A DNA stretch of 64,000 bases from G963677085 sp963677085 (GCA_963677085.2 CAXXFH010000004.1:4402001-4466000); one strand, 5' to 3'; positions 54,594 to 63,833 are shown, counted from the first letter of the stretch. Notes: generated from the letters alone by a model not told the origin. Numbers and translations: made by a program.

Positions 54594-56267
54594 ATGACCG
54601 CAATTGCACCATGTTCCACCGAACCGCCCCTGCGCGTGATGTCTCTCCACGCCTTGCTGTATTGCGAGCGGCTTTTCTACCTGGAGGAAGTCGAGGAGAT
54701 TCGTGTGGCCGACGGGGCCGTCTACGCTGGGCGGAGGCTGCACGACGACGTGGTCCCCCTCGACGACGAAACGCCCGAGCGGCGTTCGGTCGAGGTGGCC
54801 AGTGAATCCTGGGGTATCTTTGGTAAGATCGACGCTGTACGGCGGCGCGACGGCCAGTGGGTTGTCCTGGAGCACAAACGTGGTCGTTGCCGCCGTGGGG
54901 ACGACAAGGAGGTCCTCCCGTGGCCAAGCGACCGCATCCAGGCCATTGCCTATGCCGTTTTGCTCGAAGAGTCGCTCGACCAATCCATTACCCAAGCACG
55001 TGTTCGCTACCATGCCGACAATGTAACGGCGTTTGTGGCCATCGACGATCAGGCACGTCACGACTTGGCCGCCGCTATCCACCGCGCTCGCACATTGCGA
55101 GCAAGCACGCAGCGTCCCCCAGTTACCGACAACGAAAACCTCTGCCCCCGCTGTTCCCTGGCTCCGGTTTGCCTGCCGGAAGAAGAACGTCTGACGGTTG
55201 GTGATTATTCGCCAGAGGTCGCAACCATCCCGCGACTGTTTCCCTCAGACCGGCAGCGTCACACGCTTCACGTCGTCTCGCCCAAGGCCCGCATTTCCCG
55301 CAGCGGCCGAGCGATCGTCCTCACCACCGAGGAGAGTAAACAATCGGTGCCGGTCGAACAGATCGACAGCATTCTCGTCCACGGTTTCGGTCAGGTGACC
55401 ACCCAGGCCATCCACCTTTGCGCCCAACATGGCGTGGCGATCCAATGGTTTACGGCCGGTGGCAAATACAGCGCGGGCACCAGCGTCTCTCCCGGCCGGG
55501 TGCAACAACGAATCCGCCAGTACGAGGCCTTGGCCGACGCCGCAACCCGCTTACGATTGGCCCAGCGGCTGGTCCACGCCAAGGTCGAAACGCAACTTCG
55601 CTATACGTTGCGCGCTACGCGAGGCAACCCGACCCCCCGTAAGACGTGCCAACCACAGATCGATCAAATCCGCAAGGCCCTGCGTCAAATCAGCCAAGCC
55701 ACATCGGCCGATTCCCTGCTGGGTTTCGAGGGCATTGCCGCCAAGGCCTACTTCACCTGCCTGCCTATGATGCTCTCCGGCAGTGTGCCCGAAGAGCTTC
55801 ATCCACATGGTCGCAGCAAGCATCCACCGCGCGACCGCTTCAACTGCCTCTTGAGTTTCGGATATGCCCTGGTCTATTCTCTTGTTCACCGCAGCATTCT
55901 GGCGGTTGGTCTGGAACCGGCCTTTGGCTTTTACCATCGACCGCGAACAGCCGCCCCGCCTTTGGTGCTTGACCTGATGGAACTGTTTCGCACGCCGCTG
56001 TGGGAAATGCCTCTGCTGGGAAGCCTCAGTCGAGGGCAATGGGACTTGGTTGCGGATTTCCAAGTCTACCCCGATCACGTCTGGCTTTCCGATCAAGGTC
56101 GAAAAAAGGTTATAGCCCTGTTTGAAGAACGGCTCCAGCAGTCGCACAAACACCCGTTTACGGGCCAATCGATGACCTATGCCCGGATTGTCGAACTGGA
56201 AGCTCGACTGCTGGAAAAGGAGTGGACCGGTTGCCCCGGCGTTTTCGCCCAAATGCGATTGCGATAG
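54594..56267 (+). CDS. cas4-cas1: Cas4-Cas1 fusion, spacer acquisition
   Basis: A 557-residue fusion. The Cas4 half (residues 1 to about 215) has the RecB-type nuclease residues H50, D80, E93 and K95 (GKIDAV, LEHKRG) and the four iron-sulfur cysteines C24, C184, C187 and C193. The Cas1 half starts near residue 225 (LHVVSPKARISRSGRAIVLT) and has the catalytic triad E379 in LLGFEGIAAK, H448 in FGFYHRP and D460 in LVLDLMELFR. It should trim, PAM-select and integrate new spacers together with Cas2. This fusion is characteristic of the MYXAN subtype and of type I-G. Cas2 starts 3 bp after its stop. Confidence 0.96.
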   Translation: MTAIAPCSTEPPLRVMSLHALLYCERLFYLEEVEEIRVADGAVYAGRRLHDDVVPLDDETPERRSVEVASESWGIFGKIDAVRRRDGQWVVLEHKRGRCRRGDDKEVLPWPSDRIQAIAYAVLLEESLDQSITQARVRYHADNVTAFVAIDDQARHDLAAAIHRARTLRASTQRPPVTDNENLCPRCSLAPVCLPEEERLTVGDYSPEVATIPRLFPSDRQRHTLHVVSPKARISRSGRAIVLTTEESKQSVPVEQIDSILVHGFGQVTTQAIHLCAQHGVAIQWFTAGGKYSAGTSVSPGRVQQRIRQYEALADAATRLRLAQRLVHAKVETQLRYTLRATRGNPTPRKTCQPQIDQIRKALRQISQATSADSLLGFEGIAAKAYFTCLPMMLSGSVPEELHPHGRSKHPPRDRFNCLLSFGYALVYSLVHRSILAVGLEPAFGFYHRPRTAAPPLVLDLMELFRTPLWEMPLLGSLSRGQWDLVADFQVYPDHVWLSDQGRKKVIALFEERLQQSHKHPFTGQSMTYARIVELEARLLEKEWTGCPGVFAQMRLR

Positions 56268-56270
56268 ATC

Positions 56271-56567
56271 ATGCCAAGCAAACAATGGCACCTCGTCTGC
56301 TATGACGTCCACGATCCCAAACGGTTGCGTCGCGTAGCCAAAACACTCGAAGGCTATGGTTCCCGGGTGCAATACAGCGTCTTTCGTTGTCGACTCGACC
56401 GTGTTATGCTGGAGCGGCTTCATTGGGAACTGAACAAGCTCATGGAACCCGAAGACGACCTGCTGGTGATTCCCCTGTGCAGCCAGTGTGCCGCGAAGGT
56501 TCCTCGGCATTCCACGGGTGATCAATCGAGTTGGGTCGAACCGGCTGCCAGTTTCAAGATTGTCTGA
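56271..56567 (+). CDS. cas2: CRISPR-associated Cas2
   Basis: A 98-residue ferredoxin-like protein, MPSKQWHLVCYDVHDPKRLR, with D12 and D15 in YDVHD, RRVAKTLEGYGSRVQYSVFRC and DDLLVIPLCSQC. It bridges two Cas1 dimers in the acquisition complex. It is the last gene of the cas operon, 272 bp before the first repeat. Confidence 0.95.
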   Translation: MPSKQWHLVCYDVHDPKRLRRVAKTLEGYGSRVQYSVFRCRLDRVMLERLHWELNKLMEPEDDLLVIPLCSQCAAKVPRHSTGDQSSWVEPAASFKIV

Positions 56568-56839
56568 AGCCACGGATCATGTACCGCCGCGTGGCGGCAG
56601 CAAGCACCGTAAATCTTCACCTAACCTTGGCTATGGCAACCGATTACGATTGTGCAAGAGAATTGCAGGTCCATGATTGTTCTCGCCAACCACCTTCGCG
56701 ATAACGACTTACGTCGGCTCCATGCTGCCGACAAGCGGACCGAATCGATGGCATTTCTGCTCCGACAACCCGACCATCACCCGATGCTTGAAACCACCGC
56801 TACCAATCTCCTTCGTAACAAGGGTTTGCGTAGGGTGCT
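56568..56839 (+). promoter_or_regulatory. CRISPR leader
   Basis: The 272 bp between cas2 and the first perfect repeat. It is on the side opposite the decayed repeats, as expected for a leader that drives array transcription and marks the integration end. A small open frame at 56673-56843 is not supported. No clear promoter boxes were recognised. Confidence 0.65.
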
Positions 56840-59713
56840 GTGAGTTATTCTCAGATGCCGAAAGGCGTTGAGCACATGGAAATCCCTCATGGAGGGACAG
56901 GACAGTGAAGTGAGTTATTCTCAGATGCCGAAAGGCGTTGAGCACACGTACGTCTCATGTCAACCTACTTTGAATCAGCCGTGAGTTATTCTCAGATGCC
57001 GAAAGGCGTTGAGCACAAGATTTTCGGCAACAAGTGCGGTTTCGCCAAGGTGTGAGTTATTCTCAGATGCCGAAAGGCGTTGAGCACAAAATTCAATCCA
57101 CGGGTCGCCGTTACCATCATGTGAGTTATTCTCAGATGCCGAAAGGCGTTGAGCACAAAATTCAATCCACGGGTCGCCGTTACCATCATGTGAGTTATTC
57201 TCAGATGCCGAAAGGCGTTGAGCACAAGTCGGACGCTGGTTTTACCGGTTCGTACCTCACGGTGAGTTATTCTCAGATGCCGAAAGGCGTTGAGCACAGC
57301 CGTTGGTGTCGCGTTGCCATGCGAATCAACTCGTGAGTTATTCTCAGATGCCGAAAGGCGTTGAGCACGACCGTACCAGAAGACGATGATGCATAGCATG
57401 AGTGAGTTATTCTCAGATGCCGAAAGGCGTTGAGCACAGTAGGGAAGATTTGATAGCTCGTATTATGGCTGGTGAGTTATTCTCAGATGCCGAAAGGCGT
57501 TGAGCACTCGAAAATTTTAGTGGTGTGTTGTATAACGTCATGTGAGTTATTCTCAGATGCCGAAAGGCGTTGAGCACACGTTATCGCCATTACTGAGAAC
57601 GATAACAGCGAGTGAGTTATTCTCAGATGCCGAAAGGCGTTGAGCACGGGAGACGAAGGCCATTGTTATACCGGACCAGGAGCAAGTGAGTTATTCTCAG
57701 ATGCCGAAAGGCGTTGAGCACTTGTAGGGGTAATACTGCCCGCCATTCCGGCCGAGTGAGTTATTCTCAGATGCCGAAAGGCGTTGAGCACCCGTCAGGC
57801 GATGCGGCGGGCGTGTGTCAGCCGCGAGTGAGTTATTCTCAGATGCCGAAAGGCGTTGAGCACGGCACCCAATCAAATTCCCTTGGCTGGTTTGCTGGTG
57901 AGTTATTCTCAGATGCCGAAAGGCGTTGAGCACATTTCCGCCTCGGCCTGGCCGACGTCCATCCGATCGTGAGTTATTCTCAGATGCCGAAAGGCGTTGA
58001 GCACAAACACGGGTGAAGTGCCCGTACAGACCGCCCCAGTGAGTTATTCTCAGATGCCGAAAGGCGTTGAGCACCATGGAGTGCGGAGGAAGCGGTCGAG
58101 TGAAAAGCAGTGAGTTATTCTCAGATGCCGAAAGGCGTTGAGCACATTCCGGAACGACGCGGCAGATTCCCGTGTACTACGGTGAGTTATTCTCAGATGC
58201 CGAAAGGCGTTGAGCACTCGCCTTGCCAGGCGAATAAACTCGCCTGCCTGCCGGTGAGTTATTCTCAGATGCCGAAAGGCGTTGAGCACATTTAAGGCCA
58301 CAGCAAGCTATCGACGTGAAACGTGTGAGTTATTCTCAGATGCCGAAAGGCGTTGAGCACGAGGATTATTGCAACGGATTAGAGGTGTACGATTCTGTGA
58401 GTTATTCTCAGATGCCGAAAGGCGTTGAGCACAAGAACCCGAACGTAAGAAGTGACAGCAAGCAAGTGAGTTATTCTCAGATGCCGAAAGGCGTTGAGCA
58501 CACCGGAAGGATACCCCCGAGTGGCTGGCGAACATGCTGTGAGTTATTCTCAGATGCCGAAAGGCGTTGAGCACACCTCACCGCCCTACTTCAACCTGCG
58601 CGATTATGGGTGAGTTATTCTCAGATGCCGAAAGGCGTTGAGCACTATCCGCTTGTCGCCGTACTTAACGCGGTCGGAATGTGAGTTATTCTCAGATGCC
58701 GAAAGGCGTTGAGCACTGGGTGCCATCGTAAACAATCCCCAGGTGATACCGTGAGTTATTCTCAGATGCCGAAAGGCGTTGAGCACGTTAACCAGGACAC
58801 GACCGGCAGCGTGCGCGACTGTGAGTTATTCTCAGATGCCGAAAGGCGTTGAGCACACCTTCGCCTAGAAGACGAAGCCGCAGCCGTGGAGAGTGAGTTA
58901 TTCTCAGATGCCGAAAGGCGTTGAGCACCCGATACGTACCTTATCCTTCCTGGTATCGAGGACGTGAGTTATTCTCAGATGCCGAAAGGCGTTGAGCACA
59001 CGTCGGTGTTGGCGTTGACGACGATCGGCTTGAGTGAGTTATTCTCAGATGCCGAAAGGCGTTGAGCACTTCGAAAAGCGCGTCGCGGTTCGCGAATCGG
59101 CCGACGTGAGTTATTCTCAGATGCCGAAAGGCGTTGAGCACGAGTGGGCCGCGATGAGCTTCAAGCCCGAAGACGTGGTGAGTTATTCTCAGATGCCGAA
59201 AGGCGTTGAGCACATTTAAGGCCACAGCAAGCTATCGACGTGAAACGTGTGAGTTATTCTCAGATGCCGAAAGGCGTTGAGCACTACGCAGCCCGACGAC
59301 GCGACATCATCCGACATCGAGTGAGTTATTCTCAGATGCCGAAAGGCGTTGAGCACCTCTCGGCCGAGAGCGTTGCGGTGCCAGTCACCGGGTGAGTTAT
59401 TCTCAGATGCCGAAAGGCGTTGAGCACGTGACCACGACACGCGACAGACTGGAGGCGGTATTGTGAGTTATTCTCAGATGCCGAAAGGCGTTGAGCACAC
59501 TCAGTAAATCACCCCAAGGGCTCAAAAGTCGTCGTGAGTTATTCTCAGATGCCGAAAGGCGTTGAGCACATGAAGTACGGCGTACTTTTTGCCGACGACC
59601 CGAGTGGTGAGTTATCCTCAGATGCCAAAAGGCGTTGAGCACTACTGTAGCGCGTTGCCGTCTTGCTGCACGGCCGCGTGAGTTTTCCTCAGATGCCCGA
59701 GCGGCGTTGAATA
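56840..59713 (+). CRISPR. CRISPR array: 41 repeats of 36 bp, 40 spacers of 33-38 bp
   Basis: The repeat begins GTGAGTTATTCTC and ends GCGTTGAGCAC. It contains a short stem ATGCC/GGCGT closing a GAAA tetraloop, a plausible Cas6 recognition hairpin. Repeats 1-39 (56840 to 59569) read as identical. Repeat 40 (59607-59642) has two changes and repeat 41 (59678-59713) is clearly decayed, which marks the distal end. The first repeat is next to cas2, so the leader is on the left. Spacers 4 (57088-57120) and 5 (57157-57189) are identical. Spacers 21 (58290-58324) and 34 (59214-59248) are also identical, although 13 units apart. So there are 38 different spacers. No spacer match to the rest of this window was noticed by eye. 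Confidence 0.99.
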
Positions 59714-60108
59714 CCACCGCTGAGCTTGATAGTCGCGACCCCGTAACAGCAAAACACTGCTTGCGAGAGTCACCCGCAAGGACAGGTTTTGCAAGGCTAA
59801 CACCCTACTCACCCCGCTCCAACATTGCCGTGGCTAACACTGTCATGCCGCGATGGCAATAATCACCTCTATTGCATTCTCCTTGTTCTTTTGGGGGTGA
59901 CGTGCTATCACGAAAGTGGTTAACGTTCTCTTGAGCAAGGAGCTAGACGATGATCTTCCGCACCTTCCTTCTGGCTGTTCTTTTCGCCACGCCGTTGCAG
60001 GCAGCCGAGTATATCGCTCTTGCATCGCTCAACTAAATGCGCTCGCGCTCATCGTTACTGAGTACCAAATCCTGGCACAACGTTTTTCTTCATTTGATGA
60101 GAACCAAC
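59714..60108. other. Region between array end and HEAT-repeat gene
   Basis: About 395 bp. The first part (to about 59935) has no gene. AAGGAG at 59938-59943 is a strong ribosome site for the 28-codon frame described separately at 59950-60036. No second attachment site or the missing tRNA 3' half was found here. Confidence 0.5.
59950..60036 (+). pseudogene. Orphan signal-peptide ORF (28 codons)
   Basis: ATG at 59950, six bases after AAGGAG, gives MIFRTFLLAVLFATPLQAAE and stops at TAA (60034-60036) after 28 codons. This looks like an intact Sec signal peptide with cleavage after QAA, but almost no mature protein. The following frame is open and in phase with the HEAT-repeat gene. It may be the 5' remnant of a secreted-protein gene or a very short peptide. 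Confidence 0.45.
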
Positions 60109-60606
60109 ATGCCTGCCGATCTTGCCCAGTTCATTGTCGATTTGAGCGATGCCGACCCAGCCAAACGGGCTCAGGCAGCCGAAGAGCTTTCTCGACTTGG
60201 TCCTCAAGTGGCCCCGGTGGCCGTCGTTCTGGTCCAGGCTTGCGGTGACGAGTCGGAGGAGGTTCGGGAATACGCCGTGGCTGCGTTGGAGGAAATGGGA
60301 TCGCCGGCTATTGAGGACATCGAGATGTTAGCGGCGCTGTTGAGCGATTCAAAAGCTGACGTGGGCTATTGGGCTGCCACACTTCTCGGCCGCCTGGAAG
60401 CGGATGCAGCCTCGGTTGTGCCCGCCCTGGCAACTGCCGTCAGCGGAGCCGGCGATGGGGTGGTCCGCCAACGGGCTGCATGGGCACTGGGCCGGATTGG
60501 TCCGTCAGCGGCCCCGGCGCTTGATGCCCTGAAAGAAGCCGCTGCTAGCGGCGATCCGAGGCTGGCCCGCTTGGCACAGCAGGCAATCCGGCAAATCGGC
60601 GGTTAA
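60109..60606 (+). CDS. HEAT-repeat protein
   Basis: A 165-residue protein made of about four HEAT-like helical pairs, seen as DADPAKRAQAAEELSRLGPQ, ESEEVREYAVAALEEMG, KADVGYWAATLLGRLE and DGVVRQRAAWALGRIGPSAAP, ending RLARLAQQAIRQIGG. Such repeats form protein-binding surfaces. The ATG at 60109 (MPADLAQ) is chosen; in-frame ATGs at 60097 and 60037 are possible. No catalytic residues are present. It lies between the CRISPR array and the lipoprotein gene, 153 bp before the latter. Confidence 0.8.
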   Translation: MPADLAQFIVDLSDADPAKRAQAAEELSRLGPQVAPVAVVLVQACGDESEEVREYAVAALEEMGSPAIEDIEMLAALLSDSKADVGYWAATLLGRLEADAASVVPALATAVSGAGDGVVRQRAAWALGRIGPSAAPALDALKEAAASGDPRLARLAQQAIRQIGG

Positions 60607-60759
60607 CGACGATCTCCCAGCTTGCCTGGTTTTGGCATCCTCCGGGTTCGAGGCGGATTGCCCTGGGACGAGTCGGATTCTTCCGCTATTCTCCCGCCCC
60701 GACACGGTCCGAGATCCAGCGTGCAGGAAGCACGCTCCAACCTCGCACGGAGGCTCTCA

Positions 60760-61707
60760 ATGTTGAAGCCCATCTCGGCAAGCCTGCTTGCCCTGCTGCT
60801 GTTAGCCGGCTGTGATGCCGAGCTTGGAACCAAGCTTGGAACCGAGCCAGTGGCCCAGGCTCCTTCCGCCTCGGTTGATGACGGAATCGAGGGCGATGGC
60901 ACGATCAAGATCGCCTCGTACAACATTCAGGTCTTCGGCAAATCCAAGATTGGTAAACCCCGGGTCATGGATATTCTGGCGAATGTTGCGAGAAGATTCG
61001 ACGTGGTTGCCATCCAAGAGGTTCGCTCGGTTGATCAGACCATCCTGCCCCGCTTCGTAGATCTTATCAACGCCGAGGGAGCAAGGTATGACTACGTGAT
61101 CGGGCCACGCCTGGGGCGAACGTCGAGCAAGGAACAATATGCCTTCGTCTACGACACGACTCGGATCGAGTTGGAACAAGGCTCGGTTTACACCATGGAC
61201 GATCCGCAAGATCTCCTACACCGGGAGCCGCTGGTTGCCCGTTTCCGAGCGCGAGGGCCGCCAGCAGAGAAAGCATTTACCTTTCAGTTGGTGAACATCC
61301 ACACCGACCCTGACGAAACCGATATCGAATTGGACGCCCTGGCCGACGTGTTCGTGGCCGTCCAACGAGCGGCAACCGAGGACGACGTGATCTTGCTAGG
61401 TGACTTAAACGTAGATGAGTATCACTTGGGACGGCTTGGCCAGCTTCCGGGCATTGCCCATGCGATTTCGGGCACAACCACCAACACTCGGCGAAACAAA
61501 ATGTACGACAACCTGGTGTTCGACGGCAGGCACACCGGCGAGTTCATCGGCCACACGGGCGTGCTGGATCTGATGGCCGAATTCGGCCTGACTAAAGACG
61601 AAGCCCTGGAGGTCTCCGACCACTTCCCGGTGTGGGCCGAGTTCAGCGCCGTTGAGGCGGTCCACCCGCAAGAGCTTGCGGATCGGTCGCCGGAGGTGGT
61701 TCGTTGA
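60760..61707 (+). CDS. Lipoprotein with endonuclease/exonuclease/phosphatase domain
   Basis: A 315-residue protein. MLKPISASLLALLLLAGCDAE is a lipoprotein signal with lipobox LLAGC, so the protein should be anchored to a membrane outside the cytoplasm. From residue ~45 the DNase I-like fold shows: IKIASYNIQVFG, FDVVAIQEVRS (metal-binding Glu), VNIHTDPDETDIELDALADV, VILLGDLNVDEYH (Asp, Asn) and VSDHFPVWAEF (catalytic Asp-His). It could be a nuclease for extracellular DNA, or a phosphodiesterase. The ATG at 60760 is decided by the signal peptide; the frame is open from 60622. Its closeness to the CRISPR array may be chance. Confidence 0.88.
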   Translation: MLKPISASLLALLLLAGCDAELGTKLGTEPVAQAPSASVDDGIEGDGTIKIASYNIQVFGKSKIGKPRVMDILANVARRFDVVAIQEVRSVDQTILPRFVDLINAEGARYDYVIGPRLGRTSSKEQYAFVYDTTRIELEQGSVYTMDDPQDLLHREPLVARFRARGPPAEKAFTFQLVNIHTDPDETDIELDALADVFVAVQRAATEDDVILLGDLNVDEYHLGRLGQLPGIAHAISGTTTNTRRNKMYDNLVFDGRHTGEFIGHTGVLDLMAEFGLTKDEALEVSDHFPVWAEFSAVEAVHPQELADRSPEVVR

Positions 61708-61812
61708 CGCGAGGGGCGTTTCACGCCTCGCTTCGGGCCCGTATCCTTGGCGCACCCAGTGGACATACGCCAACGGAGCCAGTCAGAAAGGTTCAGCACC
61801 ATACCCTCAGTG

Positions 61813-63336
61813 TCAGGTGTTTCTAGAATTACCCATAAACCGATTTCCAGGGCCGCAGATCATCTCCGAAACTCGCCCCTCGAACTCGCTTTCTGGCCCG
61901 ACAACACTCCCCTCGACACTTGCGTTCTGAACGATTGCCTTCTCCATGATTATCGAGTCCGAAACGCGAGAATCCCGTATCCGGGCATTCGGGCCAACGT
62001 AAACATTGGGTCCTACTACGGAATTCACTATGGTGCAACTGGGGCTCAACTGGACAGGGTCCTTTAATTCGGAATCAAAGACATTTCCACGGTGTGAATT
62101 TACGAGATAGTGCATATTCGCGGCTAGAAGCTTCTCCCTTGTTCCTATGTCGAACCAAGGCGACTTGAATCGATACCCAGAGATCGGATGGCCGTTCTCG
62201 GTTAACCAGAGAAGAAAGCCGCCAAGGCTATCTGGGTTATGTCCAGACCCAATGTAGCGTGTGACAAGCTCAAGTTGCGCATTCCGAAACAGGTAGCAGG
62301 CAGTGCTGACATCTCGGTACGTTGGGACCGTTGCCTTTTCACGAAAATCCAAAAATTCGTCGTTTGGGCCGAGATGAGCGACACCGTATTCGCTTGCATC
62401 CTCGTACGAGGGAAAACTGTAAACAGCATTGGAACTGCCATGACGGCGGCCGGCGAAAGTAAGGAAATCGTCGATGGCAAATTCAAATAGGTTGTCGCCG
62501 CCAATCACCAAGAGGTCGCGATAATCACCTCGACTTAAGATATTCTGTATTGCGCCGATTGGTCCTGCCTTCTCTCCTGGTTCAGTCTGCGGGTCGGTGA
62601 TGGAGTCGATCGGCTTTGCGGAATCCGCGAAGCGATGCGTGACTAAGGAACTGACTTGCCCCGAATACTTCTCGTTGACCGACAAGACTATTCTGGCAAT
62701 TCTCTTGGACTGTTGCACCAGTGCGATTACCCTCGCAAGGACAGGCTGCCCGCCAATCGGCAAGGTAACTTTGGAGATGTCATAGGTAAGTGGCCGAAGG
62801 CGTTCCGCGTAGCCGCCACAGAGAATTATGCACGCCACATTGTCAATGGCGGCGACCGGTGCGCAGGCATTTGCTGCGAATTCTGCCAAGTATCTCCCGA
62901 GGCTCGCGGCAATCTTGTATGCGACATCGCGGGGTGATGTGAAAGTGTCGCACACCAGTTCAGCACGAATCTTTTCCTTAAAGGCGCGGAGTTTTGAAGC
63001 ACCCGGTTCTTGCTCTATCATCTTTGGAGACCATGGGTGGTCTTCATGGATGAGGAAGCAAAATCGTGGCTTGCCTTTTGCTTTGGCGTGGTCGAACTCC
63101 GCTTCCGTTATCGACACATCGGAGCCATCTGGTACGAAGCCATATCGATGGGCGTATATGCCGACGAACAGGTCGCAGTCGTCAATGTCTGCAAGACATG
63201 TTTCACATGGCTCGGCTGGTCGTGACCCGAATACTTCCATGCGCCCAACCTGATAACCCAACCTCTCGATAGCTTCTTTGGCCGCCTTGCGATGCTTTTT
63301 AAGATCAAGGTACGTGGAACTGAGAAATGCTTTCAT
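61813..63336 (-). CDS. DUF4062 domain fused to sugar nucleotidyltransferase and left-handed beta-helix
   Basis: A 507-residue protein of three parts. Residues 1 to about 155 are a complete DUF4062 domain: MKAFLSSTYLDLKKHRKAAK, CLADIDDCDLFVGIYAHRYGFVPDG, then SITEAEFDHAKAKGKPRFCF. Residues 168 to about 415 are a nucleotidyltransferase of the glucose-1-phosphate thymidylyl/mannose-1-phosphate guanylyl type, with the loop CGGYAERLRPLT (173-184), K189 in KVTLPIGGQPVL, GGD at 279-281, EYG at 316-318, EKA at 333-335 and FDIGT at 395-399. All key catalytic positions look present. Residues 430-500 are hexapeptide repeats (VVGPNVYVGPNARIRDS). DUF4062 is otherwise known as an N-terminal part of NACHT/STAND-like proteins. 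The start at 63336 is the first ATG and begins directly with the domain. By eye less GC-rich than neighbours. Confidence 0.9.
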   Translation of the reverse strand: MKAFLSSTYLDLKKHRKAAKEAIERLGYQVGRMEVFGSRPAEPCETCLADIDDCDLFVGIYAHRYGFVPDGSDVSITEAEFDHAKAKGKPRFCFLIHEDHPWSPKMIEQEPGASKLRAFKEKIRAELVCDTFTSPRDVAYKIAASLGRYLAEFAANACAPVAAIDNVACIILCGGYAERLRPLTYDISKVTLPIGGQPVLARVIALVQQSKRIARIVLSVNEKYSGQVSSLVTHRFADSAKPIDSITDPQTEPGEKAGPIGAIQNILSRGDYRDLLVIGGDNLFEFAIDDFLTFAGRRHGSSNAVYSFPSYEDASEYGVAHLGPNDEFLDFREKATVPTYRDVSTACYLFRNAQLELVTRYIGSGHNPDSLGGFLLWLTENGHPISGYRFKSPWFDIGTREKLLAANMHYLVNSHRGNVFDSELKDPVQLSPSCTIVNSVVGPNVYVGPNARIRDSRVSDSIIMEKAIVQNASVEGSVVGPESEFEGRVSEMICGPGNRFMGNSRNT

Positions 63337-63596
63337 GCTAACATGCTTCTAGAAGGAACAGTCTTTCACCTCCAGACCACAACTTCGCGGCCTAACACTC
63401 AGGCGGCCGGTTTCAGAAGTCCGACTTCTGCTCGGTAGTCGCTGCGTTGTTGTGGTTTTTCTGGGGTTCCGGCTTTAGGACTGCGGTTTGGTTCGCAAAG
63501 CAAGCGACAACGAGAGCGTGTCCCATTCGTCAAACAATCGAATCGCTGGAATCTTCGCCGCTCTATTTCACAGCTTTGTCGTGATCGTTTGTCAAT
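63337..63596. other. Intergenic region between the small ORF and the DUF4062 fusion gene
   Basis: 260 bp with no gene seen on either strand. It could carry a promoter for the fusion gene, which is transcribed leftwards. Confidence 0.3.
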
Positions 63597-63833
63597 TTAC
63601 ACCGATGCTTCGAGCATCGCGATAATCCGGTTAATGTCATCCTGAGACAATGAAGAAGCGTCCGCTATAACACCATGCTTTGCGTCAGGACATCTAAGGA
63701 TAATTGACGTGCCTTGAATTCCTCCAATACAGCAGGTATCGGCAAAGCCTTGCTTGGAAAGTGCTTCACACAACGGGGCCAGCTGAGCCTCGGAGGTATT
63801 ACTCTTAACGTAATCTTCGATGACAACTCGCAT
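63597..63833 (-). CDS. Small protein of unknown function
   Basis: A 78-residue protein, MRVVIEDYVKSNTSEAQLAP at the start, with CCIGGIQGTSIILRCPDAKHG and SLSQDDINRIIAMLEASV at the end. AGGAG nine bases before the ATG supports translation. The pattern suggests a small alpha/beta fold; two adjacent cysteines are present. It is on the same strand and upstream of the DUF4062 fusion gene and might be its partner, but no family is recognised. Confidence 0.55.
   Translation of the reverse strand: MRVVIEDYVKSNTSEAQLAPLCEALSKQGFADTCCIGGIQGTSIILRCPDAKHGVIADASSLSQDDINRIIAMLEASV

Noticed and set aside
56673..56843. Small open frame in the CRISPR leader
   Set aside because: It has no recognised homology or ribosome site and ends in the first repeat; the position between cas2 and repeat 1 fits a leader.
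57034..59219. Many ORFs reading VSYSQMPKGVEH or VLNAFRHLRITH repeatedly across the array
   Set aside because: These are translations of the 36-bp CRISPR repeat, which is a multiple of three and lacks stops in several frames; they are not genes.
60644..60660. GGGTTCGAG-like sequence that resembles a tRNA T arm, possible second att site
   Set aside because: Only part of the stem pairs and no acceptor strand complementary to GCCCTCG follows, so it is not the missing tRNA 3' half.
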